Source: Fulvivirga sp. (GTDB taxonomy: Bacteria > Bacteroidota > Bacteroidia > Cytophagales > Cyclobacteriaceae). Taken from it: a stretch of 64,000 nt of DNA. The notes below the pieces were generated by a model that searched no databases, had not been told where the DNA came from, and worked only from the letters and a program-made list of their open reading frames with translations. Shown here piece after piece: positions 44,389-53,678 of this stretch (position 1 is its first letter; each line of letters begins with the position of its first letter). Location: the NCBI GenBank assembly GCA_028280565.1, contig JANQLQ010000198.1, positions 1-64,000 of the forward strand, written 5' to 3'. The position numbers and the translations under genes are program-made.

Positions 44389-45639
44389 ATGAGAAAATAT
44401 ATAAATAAGATTTTTGGAAGCGTACTACTGCTTCTTTTAGTAGCCTGTTCCGAAGAATTGATCGTGGATGAGGTGATTGACAATGTTTCAAGCGGGGCCG
44501 TCCTGAGAAATTTGGGCGAGGACAATGACTTGGACATTGCTAACCTCAACTCAACTTACACGATCTTATTGGAAGCTCAAGATGCATCTAACGGCAATCT
44601 CTTATCGGAGGTAAGAGTTAACGTAGGCTATACCGATAGCATGGAGGTGAATATTGATACAGTCACCGTGACCCGTTTCAGGGTCATCCCGGCTAATGAA
44701 TTCAACGAGACCAGCCCGACTACCAATGGGTTGCCTGTGACGCGTTTCACCACTACCCTGCAAGAGCTGTTGGATCATGTCGGGATCTCTTCAGCGGATA
44801 TGGAAGTGGGGGATCGTTTCGCCATTGACTTTGAAATGGAACTCATTGATGGCAGGGTTTTCAACCTGGACAATGCCACAAACGATGTGACCCGGACGGG
44901 CTTTTTCTCCTTTTTCAATGCCCAGTTCAGGTATGGGGCGGCTATAGGAGATCCCCAGCGCTTGGTACTTGATGAAATTAGTATTTCCGATGATAATGAG
45001 CTTGGTATTTTGAGTCTCGGGGATGTCGATACCGTCTTCTTGGAGTTTGACCGGGAAGATGCCTTTGTCGTTAACCCCACGATCACCCAGGTTTCCTCCA
45101 TCGGCGCCGTTGATGGGGACATAGGTGATTTGACCCAATCCGAAGACGATCCCGAGATTTACTATTTCTTGTATACTGCCGGGGCCTCGGGGGCTGATAC
45201 GATCAGCTTCGAGATCAGTGGTGCTGAGACTGTCGCTGGTTTTGTGATGGAAGCCCAAACTTTGAAAAGTGCTTACATCATCGATAATACCGCTCCTGCC
45301 GGCATGGTAGGGCCTACCCAGGTTTCTACCGATGCTAGCCGGAGGATATCAAATGTTTCCATTGATCTCCTTTTTGAGCCGCTAGGTACGGATACCGTTA
45401 CCTTCGAGATCGAGGCTGTAGCTCCTTTCTTTGATACTCAAACCCTCACGAGGGTGATCAGCCAAGATGATGAGGTAGTAAATTTGGAATTTGTACCCCA
45501 GGTAGATGGTGTGGCAATCGGTGAAGGTGCACTAGAATTCAACATCACTACTGACGTAGGAGTTATGCAAGGCGCTGGAATTATCGACCTGATCGGTAAC
45601 GAAGCCAGTGAGGTCATTAATGTACAACTTGGCAATTAG
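44389..45639 (+). CDS. Surface lipoprotein of SusCD locus 2 (unknown)
   Basis: A 416-aa lipoprotein with Cys20 (LLLVAC). The mature part is beta-rich and very acidic (GEDNDLDIANLNSTY; DLTQSEDDPEIYYFLY), with tandem Ig-like modules. No known domain was recognised. It is co-transcribed behind SusD 2 (18 bases) and ends at a clear terminator. Likely a surface ligand-binding partner of the SusCD pair. Confidence 0.78.
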   Translation: MRKYINKIFGSVLLLLLVACSEELIVDEVIDNVSSGAVLRNLGEDNDLDIANLNSTYTILLEAQDASNGNLLSEVRVNVGYTDSMEVNIDTVTVTRFRVIPANEFNETSPTTNGLPVTRFTTTLQELLDHVGISSADMEVGDRFAIDFEMELIDGRVFNLDNATNDVTRTGFFSFFNAQFRYGAAIGDPQRLVLDEISISDDNELGILSLGDVDTVFLEFDREDAFVVNPTITQVSSIGAVDGDIGDLTQSEDDPEIYYFLYTAGASGADTISFEISGAETVAGFVMEAQTLKSAYIIDNTAPAGMVGPTQVSTDASRRISNVSIDLLFEPLGTDTVTFEIEAVAPFFDTQTLTRVISQDDEVVNLEFVPQVDGVAIGEGALEFNITTDVGVMQGAGIIDLIGNEASEVINVQLGN

Positions 45640-45702
45640 TCTCGTACTGTTGAGTAAAACGGTACCGATTTTTTGCTAAGGTCGACTACAATTTAGTTTT
45701 TT

Positions 45703-45735
45703 AAACCGCCACTCGAGAGTGGCGGTTTTATTTTT
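45703..45735 (+). terminator. Terminator of SusCD locus 2
   Basis: AAACCGCCACT/AGTGGCGGTTT around CGAG, followed by TATTTTTG. The stem is perfect and lies between converging transcripts; the U-tract favours the plus strand, but the hairpin may also close the minus-strand operon. Confidence 0.88.
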
Positions 45736-45749
45736 GTCTTCTTTCGAGA

Positions 45750-46823
45750 TCAACGGGTCTTTTTAGTGACCCCAAGCCCGCTTTGGGAGCCTACACTCAT
45801 CCATCCATCCTTGATCTCGAAACCACCGGTTACTACATCCTCCAGCAGGTCCAGGCTGCCATCAAGGTCAAGGTACTTAGTGTTGGTAAACCCTAAGGCA
45901 GTGTGTAGAGCAGCACTGATGCTGATAGCGCTCTCGTCATTGCAACCCCACATGAGCTCTGTACCGGATGCCTGGGCAATAGATGCAATTTGACGCCCGG
46001 GGTGAATGCCCCCGGATTTCATCAGTTTAATGTTAAATATACCACTGGCCGCTGGAGGGGAGGCGAGCCGGAAGGCATCTTTTGAAGAAATGAGGCTTTC
46101 ATCGGCGGCTATGATCTGTTTTATGTCGTCAGGTTGTGCTTTTAGTTGTTCTACCGAAGCAGCGGGAAGTGGCTGTTCGATCAACTCGATATTATCATTA
46201 CGGGTGGTATAAAAAAAATGGGACAATGCTGCCGGGTCGTAGCCTTGGTTAGCATCCACACGTATAGTAAACTCTTTCCCATAGGTTTCACGTAGCTTTT
46301 TCATACGTTCTATATCTTCGTCAACATTGCTGCCCGTTTTCACCTTTAGCACTCTAAACCCCATATCGTAATATTCCTTAGCTTCTTCCAGGGTTTCTGC
46401 TACATTTTTGATCCCGATGGTAACGGAGGTGGGTAAAGACTTGATCTTTTGGCCTAAGAATAAGGCTAAGGGTACTCCCAAGTATTGTGAAAATGCATCG
46501 TGGATGGCAATATCCAGGGCGGCCCGGGCCGCAGGGTTTTTGGGGAACCGAGCTTGGATCTCTTCCAAAAGGGTATAAAAATGACGAATATCTCGACCGA
46601 TCATAAAATCCAAGTCACCCTCTTGAAGTACTGTCATTGTAGAGTCTAAGGATTCGCCCACCACATATTCACTGGGGTTGCCTGATCCAAAACCGGTGAT
46701 GCCGTTCTCCAGCTCTAGTTCTACAAATGCATTGTTGACCTCATCCACCGTCTTAAAAGCGATCGTGTAGGGCCGCGCGTTGCTGAGGTCTTTTTTATAA
46801 ACATTAAGGTGTTTTATCTTCAT
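45750..46823 (-). CDS. Dipeptide epimerase (enolase superfamily)
   Basis: A 357-aa muconate-lactonizing-type enolase superfamily enzyme. Active-site set: K-x-K in LKVKTG (about residue 160), metal ligands in RVDANQGY, ELIEQPL and AADESL, and the second-face Lys in FNIKLMKSGG. Near the C-terminus DLDG gives the DxD motif that holds the peptide ammonium group in L-Ala-D/L-Glu epimerases. It would turn L-Ala-D-Glu from peptidoglycan into L-Ala-L-Glu. An alternative is the N-acetyl-glutamate racemase DgcA, since its neighbour is DUF1611 (DgcN-like). It is the last gene of the muropeptide operon, 69 bases after DUF1611. Confidence 0.88.
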   Translation of the reverse strand: MKIKHLNVYKKDLSNARPYTIAFKTVDEVNNAFVELELENGITGFGSGNPSEYVVGESLDSTMTVLQEGDLDFMIGRDIRHFYTLLEEIQARFPKNPAARAALDIAIHDAFSQYLGVPLALFLGQKIKSLPTSVTIGIKNVAETLEEAKEYYDMGFRVLKVKTGSNVDEDIERMKKLRETYGKEFTIRVDANQGYDPAALSHFFYTTRNDNIELIEQPLPAASVEQLKAQPDDIKQIIAADESLISSKDAFRLASPPAASGIFNIKLMKSGGIHPGRQIASIAQASGTELMWGCNDESAISISAALHTALGFTNTKYLDLDGSLDLLEDVVTGGFEIKDGWMSVGSQSGLGVTKKTR

Positions 46824-46892
46824 ATTTTTGTTACGATTTCAGTTTCATTTACCTAGGGGTGTGAATCAATAAAGCACAATAAGAGGGTGGAA

Positions 46893-47999
46893 TTATGACC
46901 AGTTTTCAATTTTTATATCCTGTACCATTGTTTTTACAATCTCCATGCAGGCGCCCATTCCTTCCTCCAAAGGCAATACCACGGGTATGCCACATTCATC
47001 TTCTATCCTTTTTTTAGCGGCGATGGCCTCGGTATCCGTGAGATCTTCCGTGTTCAGTGTTATGCAGATAGTAGGTGCTCCTAGCTGCCTGATGAGCTCA
47101 ATTTCATCTTTGACCGGGGGAATAGGTTTCCCATAGCTTTCCAGCCCGTTAAAATATTGCCTGGCGGGGGCATGTTGGAGAACCACCCCATCTAGCTCAC
47201 CGGAAATGATGTACTCTGATCCGCAAGGGCCGCTAGGGTTTCTCAAGGAAGACTGCCCTTCCATAACGATCACATTCGGATTTTCTTCGACCCAACATTG
47301 GTATACGGCATGCTCCAATTCCCCGGAGATAAAATCATTGGGTGTGGCATCGAAAATAAATCCATATTTAGTGCCTTGCAGCCACCCCGTTTGCCCTGTG
47401 TAGATCATGTGGGTATTGATGCCGGCGCTATTGAGATCGTTGACCAGGAATTTCGTGGTGGTACGTTTTCCGAGGGCACAATCCGTGCCTAACACCCCTA
47501 GTTTTATTGCTTTTACCTCTTTGATCTTACCTGTCCAAAAGTGCAGGTCATTAAAACCCTTTGGCTTACGTACATCGATGATCCGGGCACTACTTTCATG
47601 GGCTATAGATGCAAATTCTTGGATATCGCCAATGGTTTGATGCAAACCGTTGACAAGATTAATTCCAATCTCCAAGGCATGCTTGACCAGCGGGTAAAGC
47701 TCCTTGGGCAGTACTCCTCCTTTTGTGGCCATCCCTATGATGGCGTATTCTGGCTTTTTACCCGAAGATTGGATCAATTCATCCAACTTAGCCACCACGG
47801 GGATGTTCCTGTGCCTTCCATCCAGCACTTCGCCGGCATCCTTGCCTGCCGAAACATGGTCGATGATCCCAACGATCTTAAAACGATCCGATTGCCGTAT
47901 AAGACCATGAGCCGTTTTTGCATGGATGTCATTTAATAATCCCCCCGTAATGATACAAGCCGTGCCGCCGATTGTATCATGATTCAGTTTACTTGTCAT
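46893..47999 (-). CDS. DUF1611 family protein (DgcN-like)
   Basis: A 368-aa cytosolic protein of the DUF1611 family. The N-terminal half has a Rossmann-like part (ACIITGGLLNDIHAKTAHGL). The C-terminal half has a P-loop-like LGVLGTDCALGKRTTTKFLV near residue 175, then YTGQTGWLQGTKYG and VVLQHAPARQYF. From memory, a member named DgcN is described as an acyltransferase working with the enolase-superfamily racemase DgcA in D-glutamate breakdown. The same pairing occurs here. It overlaps the serine hydrolase by 11 bases. The exact reaction here is inferred, not shown. Confidence 0.85.
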   Translation of the reverse strand: MTSKLNHDTIGGTACIITGGLLNDIHAKTAHGLIRQSDRFKIVGIIDHVSAGKDAGEVLDGRHRNIPVVAKLDELIQSSGKKPEYAIIGMATKGGVLPKELYPLVKHALEIGINLVNGLHQTIGDIQEFASIAHESSARIIDVRKPKGFNDLHFWTGKIKEVKAIKLGVLGTDCALGKRTTTKFLVNDLNSAGINTHMIYTGQTGWLQGTKYGFIFDATPNDFISGELEHAVYQCWVEENPNVIVMEGQSSLRNPSGPCGSEYIISGELDGVVLQHAPARQYFNGLESYGKPIPPVKDEIELIRQLGAPTICITLNTEDLTDTEAIAAKKRIEDECGIPVVLPLEEGMGACMEIVKTMVQDIKIENWS

Positions 48000-49224
48000 A
48001 ATCGAGTTTAAATCTTGTTAGGTCAGCAATAGTTGACCTGGTCCTGGTCAATTCATAATTGTATAGCGTTTGGCCCAACTCCTTCATGAAAGGGTAGCCG
48101 ATGGTTTTGTATTCATAGCCGCCGTCATTGTACGTTTCATTCTCGTTAACATGGATGACAGCAGATAAAAAGAACTCTATGTTGTTTTCAAGGTCGATGA
48201 TATACGCATTGTCGATCAAATACCCGTAAGCCTGCCCGATCTTATTGAAGATCCTTATAGGACTGGGAATGTCTCGATCTTCTCCAAACATTAAATATTT
48301 ACAGTAAGCGTCGTAATATTCTGGCAAACTGTAGGTAGGGTAAGTGGTTTCCCTTGGGAGCTGGGACATGTATTGATATACAAGCGCATAATCTTGCGGA
48401 CCTAAGTTAAACATAGGACTTTCACTGGGAAAGATCACATCCCGTAACATTCGCTGCATTTCGGCTAATGGCATAAAATTTTTGTAGGTAAAATCAAACG
48501 GGGCTTCCACCAGGCTATCTTGGGTGTTGATATGGGCTTTTCCTTTTAAAATTTGCTCTTTCGGTGGGTAGCTTGCCATACTTTTTACAAGCGGTTGGGA
48601 ATAGACCAGCGAATCACCGTCGTAAAATCGCACAGGATTTGTGTGCTGGTTTTCCTCTATGGAAAGAGGAATGGAAAGGCGGTGGATGATCCGGGAATGG
48701 GTAAAACCTTTATCCCGGAGCTTTTGATGAATATATTCTTGGCCGAGAAATTCATAAAGACGATTGTAGGCATCATTATCACTCACCACGAAGATCTTCT
48801 TAATGTATTGAGCTACACTTGGCAGCCCATTTTGAGCCGTAGTGTCTTCTAAAACCGGTGTTTGGCCGGTATAGGCGCTATCCGTAAAGAAAGTCGAGTT
48901 CATATCTAATCCCTCGATCCCGAGCTCGTTCAGTTTTTCCAGTGCCAATAGCGCTATAGGCATTTTGACCGTGCTGGCCGGGTAAAAATACCGGGTGCTA
49001 TCTGCATTGAAATAGAACGAACTAAAATGAGGATGATTTAAATCGTCCCGGTCTATTTTTGTGTAGATCACTTGCACTTCGTACTTGTCCAGGTCGGCAA
49101 GGATCTCTTGGAAAGCAGGGTTCTGTTTGAGCAGGTTTTCAATGAGAAATTGATCTTCTTTCAAGGGCATTTGGCATTGCATAAAGAGGAGGAAGACAAT
49201 GATGACGTTAATAGATCTTTTCAT
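47989..49224 (-). CDS. Class-A beta-lactamase-like serine hydrolase
   Basis: A 411-aa exported protein. The N-terminus is a signal peptide (INVIIVFLLFMQC), possibly a lipoprotein with an unusual box. Motifs: PASTVKMP (nucleophile Ser, S-x-x-K), VSDNDAYNRLYEFLG (SDN loop) and FNKIGQAYG in the place of KTG. The beta-lactamase2 fold is clear, but the KTG is altered (KIG) and the protein is far longer than class A lactamases, so it may be a peptidase acting on D-amino-acid peptides. Its stop overlaps DUF1611 and its ATG overlaps the amidase stop (ATGA). In context it probably trims peptidoglycan peptides in the periplasm. Confidence 0.83.
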   Translation of the reverse strand: MKRSINVIIVFLLFMQCQMPLKEDQFLIENLLKQNPAFQEILADLDKYEVQVIYTKIDRDDLNHPHFSSFYFNADSTRYFYPASTVKMPIALLALEKLNELGIEGLDMNSTFFTDSAYTGQTPVLEDTTAQNGLPSVAQYIKKIFVVSDNDAYNRLYEFLGQEYIHQKLRDKGFTHSRIIHRLSIPLSIEENQHTNPVRFYDGDSLVYSQPLVKSMASYPPKEQILKGKAHINTQDSLVEAPFDFTYKNFMPLAEMQRMLRDVIFPSESPMFNLGPQDYALVYQYMSQLPRETTYPTYSLPEYYDAYCKYLMFGEDRDIPSPIRIFNKIGQAYGYLIDNAYIIDLENNIEFFLSAVIHVNENETYNDGGYEYKTIGYPFMKELGQTLYNYELTRTRSTIADLTRFKLDYDK

Positions 49225-49889
49225 TTTTCAAGGCCCGGCGCGGGTTTAAGTGGATGATCGATGGACTGGTGAAGTTTACGGATAAACCCCGGGCCGACGT
49301 CGCTCTTTTCGGTCAAGTAATCCGGGTCCGTTTCTTTCCATAATGGGTGACCTATAAACTGCTGGTATTGGTCATGGCCTATTAAGTACTCGATATTGTA
49401 TTTCTCAGCGAGGTAGTTAACAAGCTTTAAATTTGCCAGGAACTGTCGTTTGGTAAGAGGGAGTTCCGCACCGTTGGCTACATTTTCAATGCCTATCGCG
49501 CAGTGATTAAGACCTATTACATGCCGGGCAAAGGTGGTTTCCGGCAAAAGCCGGTATACCGTGCCATCCCTGTCTACTAAGAAATGTGCAGATACATTCA
49601 AGCTGCTGGCGTTACTGATCCCGGGACGAGTATTGGGCAAACGCGTGGGATTAAAAGCTTCGAATGACTTTTCCAAGGTAGGGATCACGGTCCAGTGTAT
49701 TACGATGATCTTAGGGTCAATTTCTACGGATCCGGTCTCTATCCCGTGTCGCGTTTTCAAGTACTCAAGGGAAAGTTTCTCCCGGTCCTGGTCAAAGATG
49801 ATGGGTTTATCTATAATGTTTAGTTTTCCATGGCAGGCGGTGGCAAGCATGCAGGCCAATGGAAGGATTATGTTGAGTATCTTAATCAT
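49221..49889 (-). CDS. N-acetylmuramoyl-L-alanine amidase lipoprotein (AmpD/PGRP fold)
   Basis: A 222-aa lipoprotein (Cys19 in LATAC) with an amidase_2 domain. Zinc and catalytic residues are suggested by KIIVIHWTVIP (first His), AIGIENVAN (Glu), and YLIGHDQYQQFIG with the later TDPDY (second His and third ligand). It cleaves the lactyl-Ala bond of muropeptides or peptidoglycan, releasing free stem peptide. It overlaps the LD-carboxypeptidase gene by 8 bases and the hydrolase gene by 4, so it sits at the core of a coupled cassette. Periplasmic placement, unlike cytosolic AmpD, fits use of external or shed murein. Confidence 0.88.
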   Translation of the reverse strand: MIKILNIILPLACMLATACHGKLNIIDKPIIFDQDREKLSLEYLKTRHGIETGSVEIDPKIIVIHWTVIPTLEKSFEAFNPTRLPNTRPGISNASSLNVSAHFLVDRDGTVYRLLPETTFARHVIGLNHCAIGIENVANGAELPLTKRQFLANLKLVNYLAEKYNIEYLIGHDQYQQFIGHPLWKETDPDYLTEKSDVGPGFIRKLHQSIDHPLKPAPGLEK

Positions 49890-50946
49890 GTAAAGCTCGT
49901 TCTAGCAGTTGGAATGTTCCCTTATCTGCGTCCATTTCGGCCTCTGTACCTACAGGTAAGGTAAATTTAGAATCGATATGGCCTATCATAGAACCACTAA
50001 AAGCAGGTATTTTGAGCGGTTTTATGTAATGATCTATAATTTCATCAAAAGTAAGAGAACCATAACCTCCCCCCGGCAAACAACGGGTGCATTTGCCAAA
50101 GATGAACCCGTTTATCTCGTCCAAGAGGCCGGAGAGTTGTAGTTGCGACATCAGCCGGTCTATACGGTACAACTCTTCATTTACGTCTTCCAGGAACAAC
50201 AGGCTTCCTTTGAAACTGGGTAAGTACGCTGACCCCATCAGTCCGCACAGGACCGACAGGTTGCCTCCAAGTAGTCTTCCACGGGCTTTTCCCGGGTGAA
50301 TGGTCCGGGTGCGGTTTTCGGTCTGTACCCACTCTGATTCTTGTTTTGGGGGGTTTTTGAAACTCATCAGTTGGTTGTTAAAAAGGAGGTTGGAGAAATA
50401 ACGAAGAGAAAACTTTCCCCACGAAGATATACCGACCGGCCCATGAAAAGTAACAATACCAGCCTTTTTGTATAAAGCCAATTGCAAGGCGGTAATATCA
50501 CTGTAGCCAATAAAAACCTTTGGGTTTTTTCGGATCATCTTATAGTCGAGCTTGTCCAGGATGCGAGCTGCGCCAAAGCCGCCTCTTAAGCAAATGATGG
50601 CATGGACGTTGCGATCGCTAAACATCTTATTCAACTCCCGGGCCCGGTCATCGTCTTCACCTGCCAAATGGCCATACCGGTCTTTTAAGTGCTTTCCTAA
50701 TTTTACTTGCAGGCCCATAGCTTCTAGTGCTTCCTTAGCCACTTCGTAAGGCTCTGATTCATAAACCGCCCCGGCAGGACTTATAAGTCCAATGACATCG
50801 CCGGGGCGGAGTTTTTGAGGCTTGAGGACCTGGGGATCGCTTGGGGTCAGTTTTGAATGTAGATGCCCTGTGTCTCCTGCGATCAACGGCATCATAATGG
50901 TCCCTGTTGAAAGCTGGTGGAGGAATTTGCGCCTAGGAACATCCAT
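49882..50946 (-). CDS. LD-carboxypeptidase (S66 family), Tat-like signal
   Basis: An S66 peptidase that removes the terminal D-Ala from L,D-linked tetrapeptides to give tripeptides. The nucleophile Ser is in VFIGYSDITAL; the catalytic Glu is near FLEDVNEELYRIDR and the His in MIGHIDSKFTLPVG. GLISPAGAVYESEPYEVAKE and CLRGGFGAARILD are family signatures. The start at 50946 gives MDVPRRKFLHQLSTG, a twin-arginine-like export signal (an earlier ATG at 50985 exists). E. coli LdcA is cytosolic; export here places the reaction in the periplasm. Confidence 0.88.
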   Translation of the reverse strand: MDVPRRKFLHQLSTGTIMMPLIAGDTGHLHSKLTPSDPQVLKPQKLRPGDVIGLISPAGAVYESEPYEVAKEALEAMGLQVKLGKHLKDRYGHLAGEDDDRARELNKMFSDRNVHAIICLRGGFGAARILDKLDYKMIRKNPKVFIGYSDITALQLALYKKAGIVTFHGPVGISSWGKFSLRYFSNLLFNNQLMSFKNPPKQESEWVQTENRTRTIHPGKARGRLLGGNLSVLCGLMGSAYLPSFKGSLLFLEDVNEELYRIDRLMSQLQLSGLLDEINGFIFGKCTRCLPGGGYGSLTFDEIIDHYIKPLKIPAFSGSMIGHIDSKFTLPVGTEAEMDADKGTFQLLERALHD

Positions 50947-51000
50947 GTTAGTGAATTTTCTCTTCAAAAGTCTGCTGTGGTTCACACCCGGGTAACTTGT

Positions 51001-52167
51001 TTACAAGCCTTTGACCTCGAACAGGACTTCGGCTGATGTTTCGGTAATGGTGAGATCCGTCACCTCGAATATCGTATACTCCTCGCTATCTCTTAACTTG
51101 GCCACGAATACATCTCCCACCTGTGTTATTTCGATCTGCGAGGTGGGCTCCCCATTTTCGTAGGCAAGGATGATCGTATTTAAATTAGCCTCATTAAATA
51201 GGCTGGAACTGCTTTCTACGAATCCCGTGCCATTGTTTGCTTCAAGGGAAATAATATTCCCTTCAAAAGCCGTAATACGCAAATCTTTTGCAGGTGCGGG
51301 TCCTGCTGTAGGTACATTGGTAAAATTGACCATGTCATAGGCGATCGTATCTGTTTCGTTAGCAGAAATGGTGCCGGCAACATTGGTATTTAGCGGTGTG
51401 GGTGATACCACAGTTTCAGCGGTAGCGGTAACTTCAGCTATGCCCGCTTTTGTGGATTCCACTTCAAACCGGAATACTACGTCTTCTCCCTCTGAATTGG
51501 GAGGAATGGTCACTGCGAATTCTGTTGTATCCCTCCTGCCAGGAAGAAAAATAGTATCTGCGGCTACCTCTGCCCCGCCATCGATAGAGTAATACGATCT
51601 GACTTCTGCCAAGTCACGATATAAAACAGCGGTATTTTCATTGATACCCAGCTCATAAGTGACTTGCTCTCCTTCGATAATATCTCCAAAGGGCAGATCA
51701 TTTTCTAACGATATGATCCGTACAACTGGTTCATCTTCCAGCACTTGGATCTCTTCTGTGCGCGTATTAGAGAGCTCGTTAGCCGTGATAATTTCGGCCT
51801 CTAATTGTACGCGCCTGCCATTGGCTTCCGCAGGTACTTGGTAGGTGAAGGTTTCCACCTGCGAGTCAGCCGTATTAAAGTTACTGATCTCACGATTTTC
51901 AATTAATACAGGTGCTTCTCCATCAATGGAGGCTCGTAGTACCAAGGCACTTACTGGCTCCCTTTCGGAAAAAAAGGTGAGGTCCATCGTGATGGTTTCG
52001 CCTTGGGAGGGGGAAGCGTCGGAAATATTGAAAACCGATATGGTCCCTACGCCGCCTACCACGTCAAATTCTTCCTCTTGCTCGTCCAGGCAAGCGCTTA
52101 AACAGGCCAGTAGGACCAGGACCATGAAGCTTAATCTATAGTTTTTATATAAATTCATAGTGTTCAA
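51001..52167 (-). CDS. Surface lipoprotein of SusCD locus 3 (unknown)
   Basis: A 388-aa lipoprotein (Cys26, LACLSAC). The mature part is acidic and beta-rich: VGGVGTISVFNISDASPSQG, then repeated Ig-like modules (FTYQVPAEANGRRVQLEAEI; FAVTIPPNSEGEDVVFRFEV) and a final domain of about 110 residues. No family recognised. It lies between SusD 3 and the LD-carboxypeptidase in the same operon, so it probably binds the substrate at the cell surface. Confidence 0.78.
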   Translation of the reverse strand: MNTMNLYKNYRLSFMVLVLLACLSACLDEQEEEFDVVGGVGTISVFNISDASPSQGETITMDLTFFSEREPVSALVLRASIDGEAPVLIENREISNFNTADSQVETFTYQVPAEANGRRVQLEAEIITANELSNTRTEEIQVLEDEPVVRIISLENDLPFGDIIEGEQVTYELGINENTAVLYRDLAEVRSYYSIDGGAEVAADTIFLPGRRDTTEFAVTIPPNSEGEDVVFRFEVESTKAGIAEVTATAETVVSPTPLNTNVAGTISANETDTIAYDMVNFTNVPTAGPAPAKDLRITAFEGNIISLEANNGTGFVESSSSLFNEANLNTIILAYENGEPTSQIEITQVGDVFVAKLRDSEEYTIFEVTDLTITETSAEVLFEVKGL

Positions 52168-52184
52168 AATTTTTATACTTGCAA

Positions 52185-53648
52185 TTACCTATCCCAAAAC
52201 ACCTTGTCCGTATTTACGGCAGGGGGCACATTGGAAGAATTGTTTATAATCTCACTTTGCGGATACAAAAATCTCCTAGGAAACACACCTCCTGTTTCAT
52301 TAGTGGCTGAAGGGGCAAGGTTAGGAATACCACTTACTGTCCCGTCAGCGCCTGCAGGAATACTTCTTCTCCAATCTACCCAAGCTTCCGGCTCTAAGAA
52401 TAAGGCTATATGCTTTTCGGTAAAGATCTTTTCCAGCCCGTTTACCTGGATAGATGCCGCGTCTTCACTAGCGTATTGTGCTTCATAAACGGGATTAGCC
52501 TCGCCGGTAACACGGAGGATTGATGATTTTACGGCTTCGTTAAATGCCTCGGCGGCTTCGCCGAAATTATTAAGCCTGAAATTAGCCTCTGCTTCAATGA
52601 ATTTGACCTCAGTGTAGGTTATAATGTTCGTAGGCGCGGCCAGCCGGTTGATATAGTCTCCCACGAGGGTGACGTCAGACGGGATGTCTATTTGTCCATA
52701 AGGTACGCCGTTATATAGCCCACCTCCATTGTCTCGCAGGTAAAACTCTATTCGAGGATCGTCTACCCCCGGGGCTACTCGGTCCCGGAGCAGTTCTACA
52801 AAGGTCTGGCATACGGCGATATTGTTTTGACCAAACGTACTGGAGAGAAAACTAAACCATGGGCCGGCTTGATCCGCCCCAAAATCAATGTTGGCGTCAT
52901 CTTCATTGCCGACGAAGGTTCCGCCACGGATAGACGCTAAAGCGTCGTTGGCAGAGCCTGTCGGATCCACTTTACTCAGGTGGTTATGATACCTTGCCTT
53001 AAGCGCCCGCGCTACTTTGATCCATTTTGGAGCTGAGTTAGCGACCCAATCCGTTTGTGAACCAGCACGGTAGATGAAGTCGTTACCGGCAGGTGATATG
53101 GTACTTTCCAACTGGAGGTCGGCGATAGCCAGGTCAAGTAGTTCTTGGATCTCAACGTACAGGTCTGCCGCATCATCATAGGTGGGTTGAGGATTACCCA
53201 CTAGATCTAAGGCCGTGGAAAAGGGGGCATCGTTCCAGTTATCTACGATGTTACCCAGTGCCAGTGCTGTTAGTATCCTGGCCACCCCGCGGTAATGCGT
53301 TGCCCCGTTTTCGTTACTTTTTTCTATGATCGTTTCCAGGTCTACCAAGGCCCCTGCATAAAGGCGCTGGTTCCAAGAAAAGTCGAAAAACTCGTTTAAA
53401 AAACTGTAGTTCATCACATCCTGGAAGTCAGACAATGTGCCTGTCATCTGCTGGATTAGAATACTGGCATATTCACCGGTCTCCCCACTGGTACCGAAAA
53501 TAATATTGGTTTGTGCTGCCGGAAGAAGTATGTCCACCGTTGCATCTGTCGCATTGTTAGGATTGATATTCGTTTCTTCTAGGTTGCATGCCGCCAACAC
53601 AGTCATTACACCTCCTAACAGTAATATTTTGTAGTTAAATTTCTTCAT
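52185..53648 (-). CDS. SusD/RagB-type lipoprotein, locus 3
   Basis: A 487-aa SusD-like_2 lipoprotein, Cys21 (TVLAAC), then NLEETNINPNNATDATVDIL. Core motifs: GVARILTALALGNIVDNWND, WVANSAPKWIKVARALKARY, YTEVKFIEAEANFRLNNFGE and the tail NTDKVFWDR. It caps SusC 3 and follows it at 30 bases. It is coupled with murein-degrading enzymes downstream, which suggests peptide or muropeptide ligands. Confidence 0.93.
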   Translation of the reverse strand: MKKFNYKILLLGGVMTVLAACNLEETNINPNNATDATVDILLPAAQTNIIFGTSGETGEYASILIQQMTGTLSDFQDVMNYSFLNEFFDFSWNQRLYAGALVDLETIIEKSNENGATHYRGVARILTALALGNIVDNWNDAPFSTALDLVGNPQPTYDDAADLYVEIQELLDLAIADLQLESTISPAGNDFIYRAGSQTDWVANSAPKWIKVARALKARYHNHLSKVDPTGSANDALASIRGGTFVGNEDDANIDFGADQAGPWFSFLSSTFGQNNIAVCQTFVELLRDRVAPGVDDPRIEFYLRDNGGGLYNGVPYGQIDIPSDVTLVGDYINRLAAPTNIITYTEVKFIEAEANFRLNNFGEAAEAFNEAVKSSILRVTGEANPVYEAQYASEDAASIQVNGLEKIFTEKHIALFLEPEAWVDWRRSIPAGADGTVSGIPNLAPSATNETGGVFPRRFLYPQSEIINNSSNVPPAVNTDKVFWDR

Positions 53649-53678
53649 TGCAGGATTGCGTTTATTCTTTTCATCGAT

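Noticed and set aside
44791-45258. 155-codon antisense frame inside a SusCD lipoprotein gene
   Set aside because: A shadow frame of the real lipoprotein, which has a lipobox and operon context.
47989-49224. True beta-lactamase (drug resistance)
   Set aside because: KTG is replaced by KIG, the protein is about 120 residues too long, and it lies in a murein-peptide operon; a peptidase-like role fits better.
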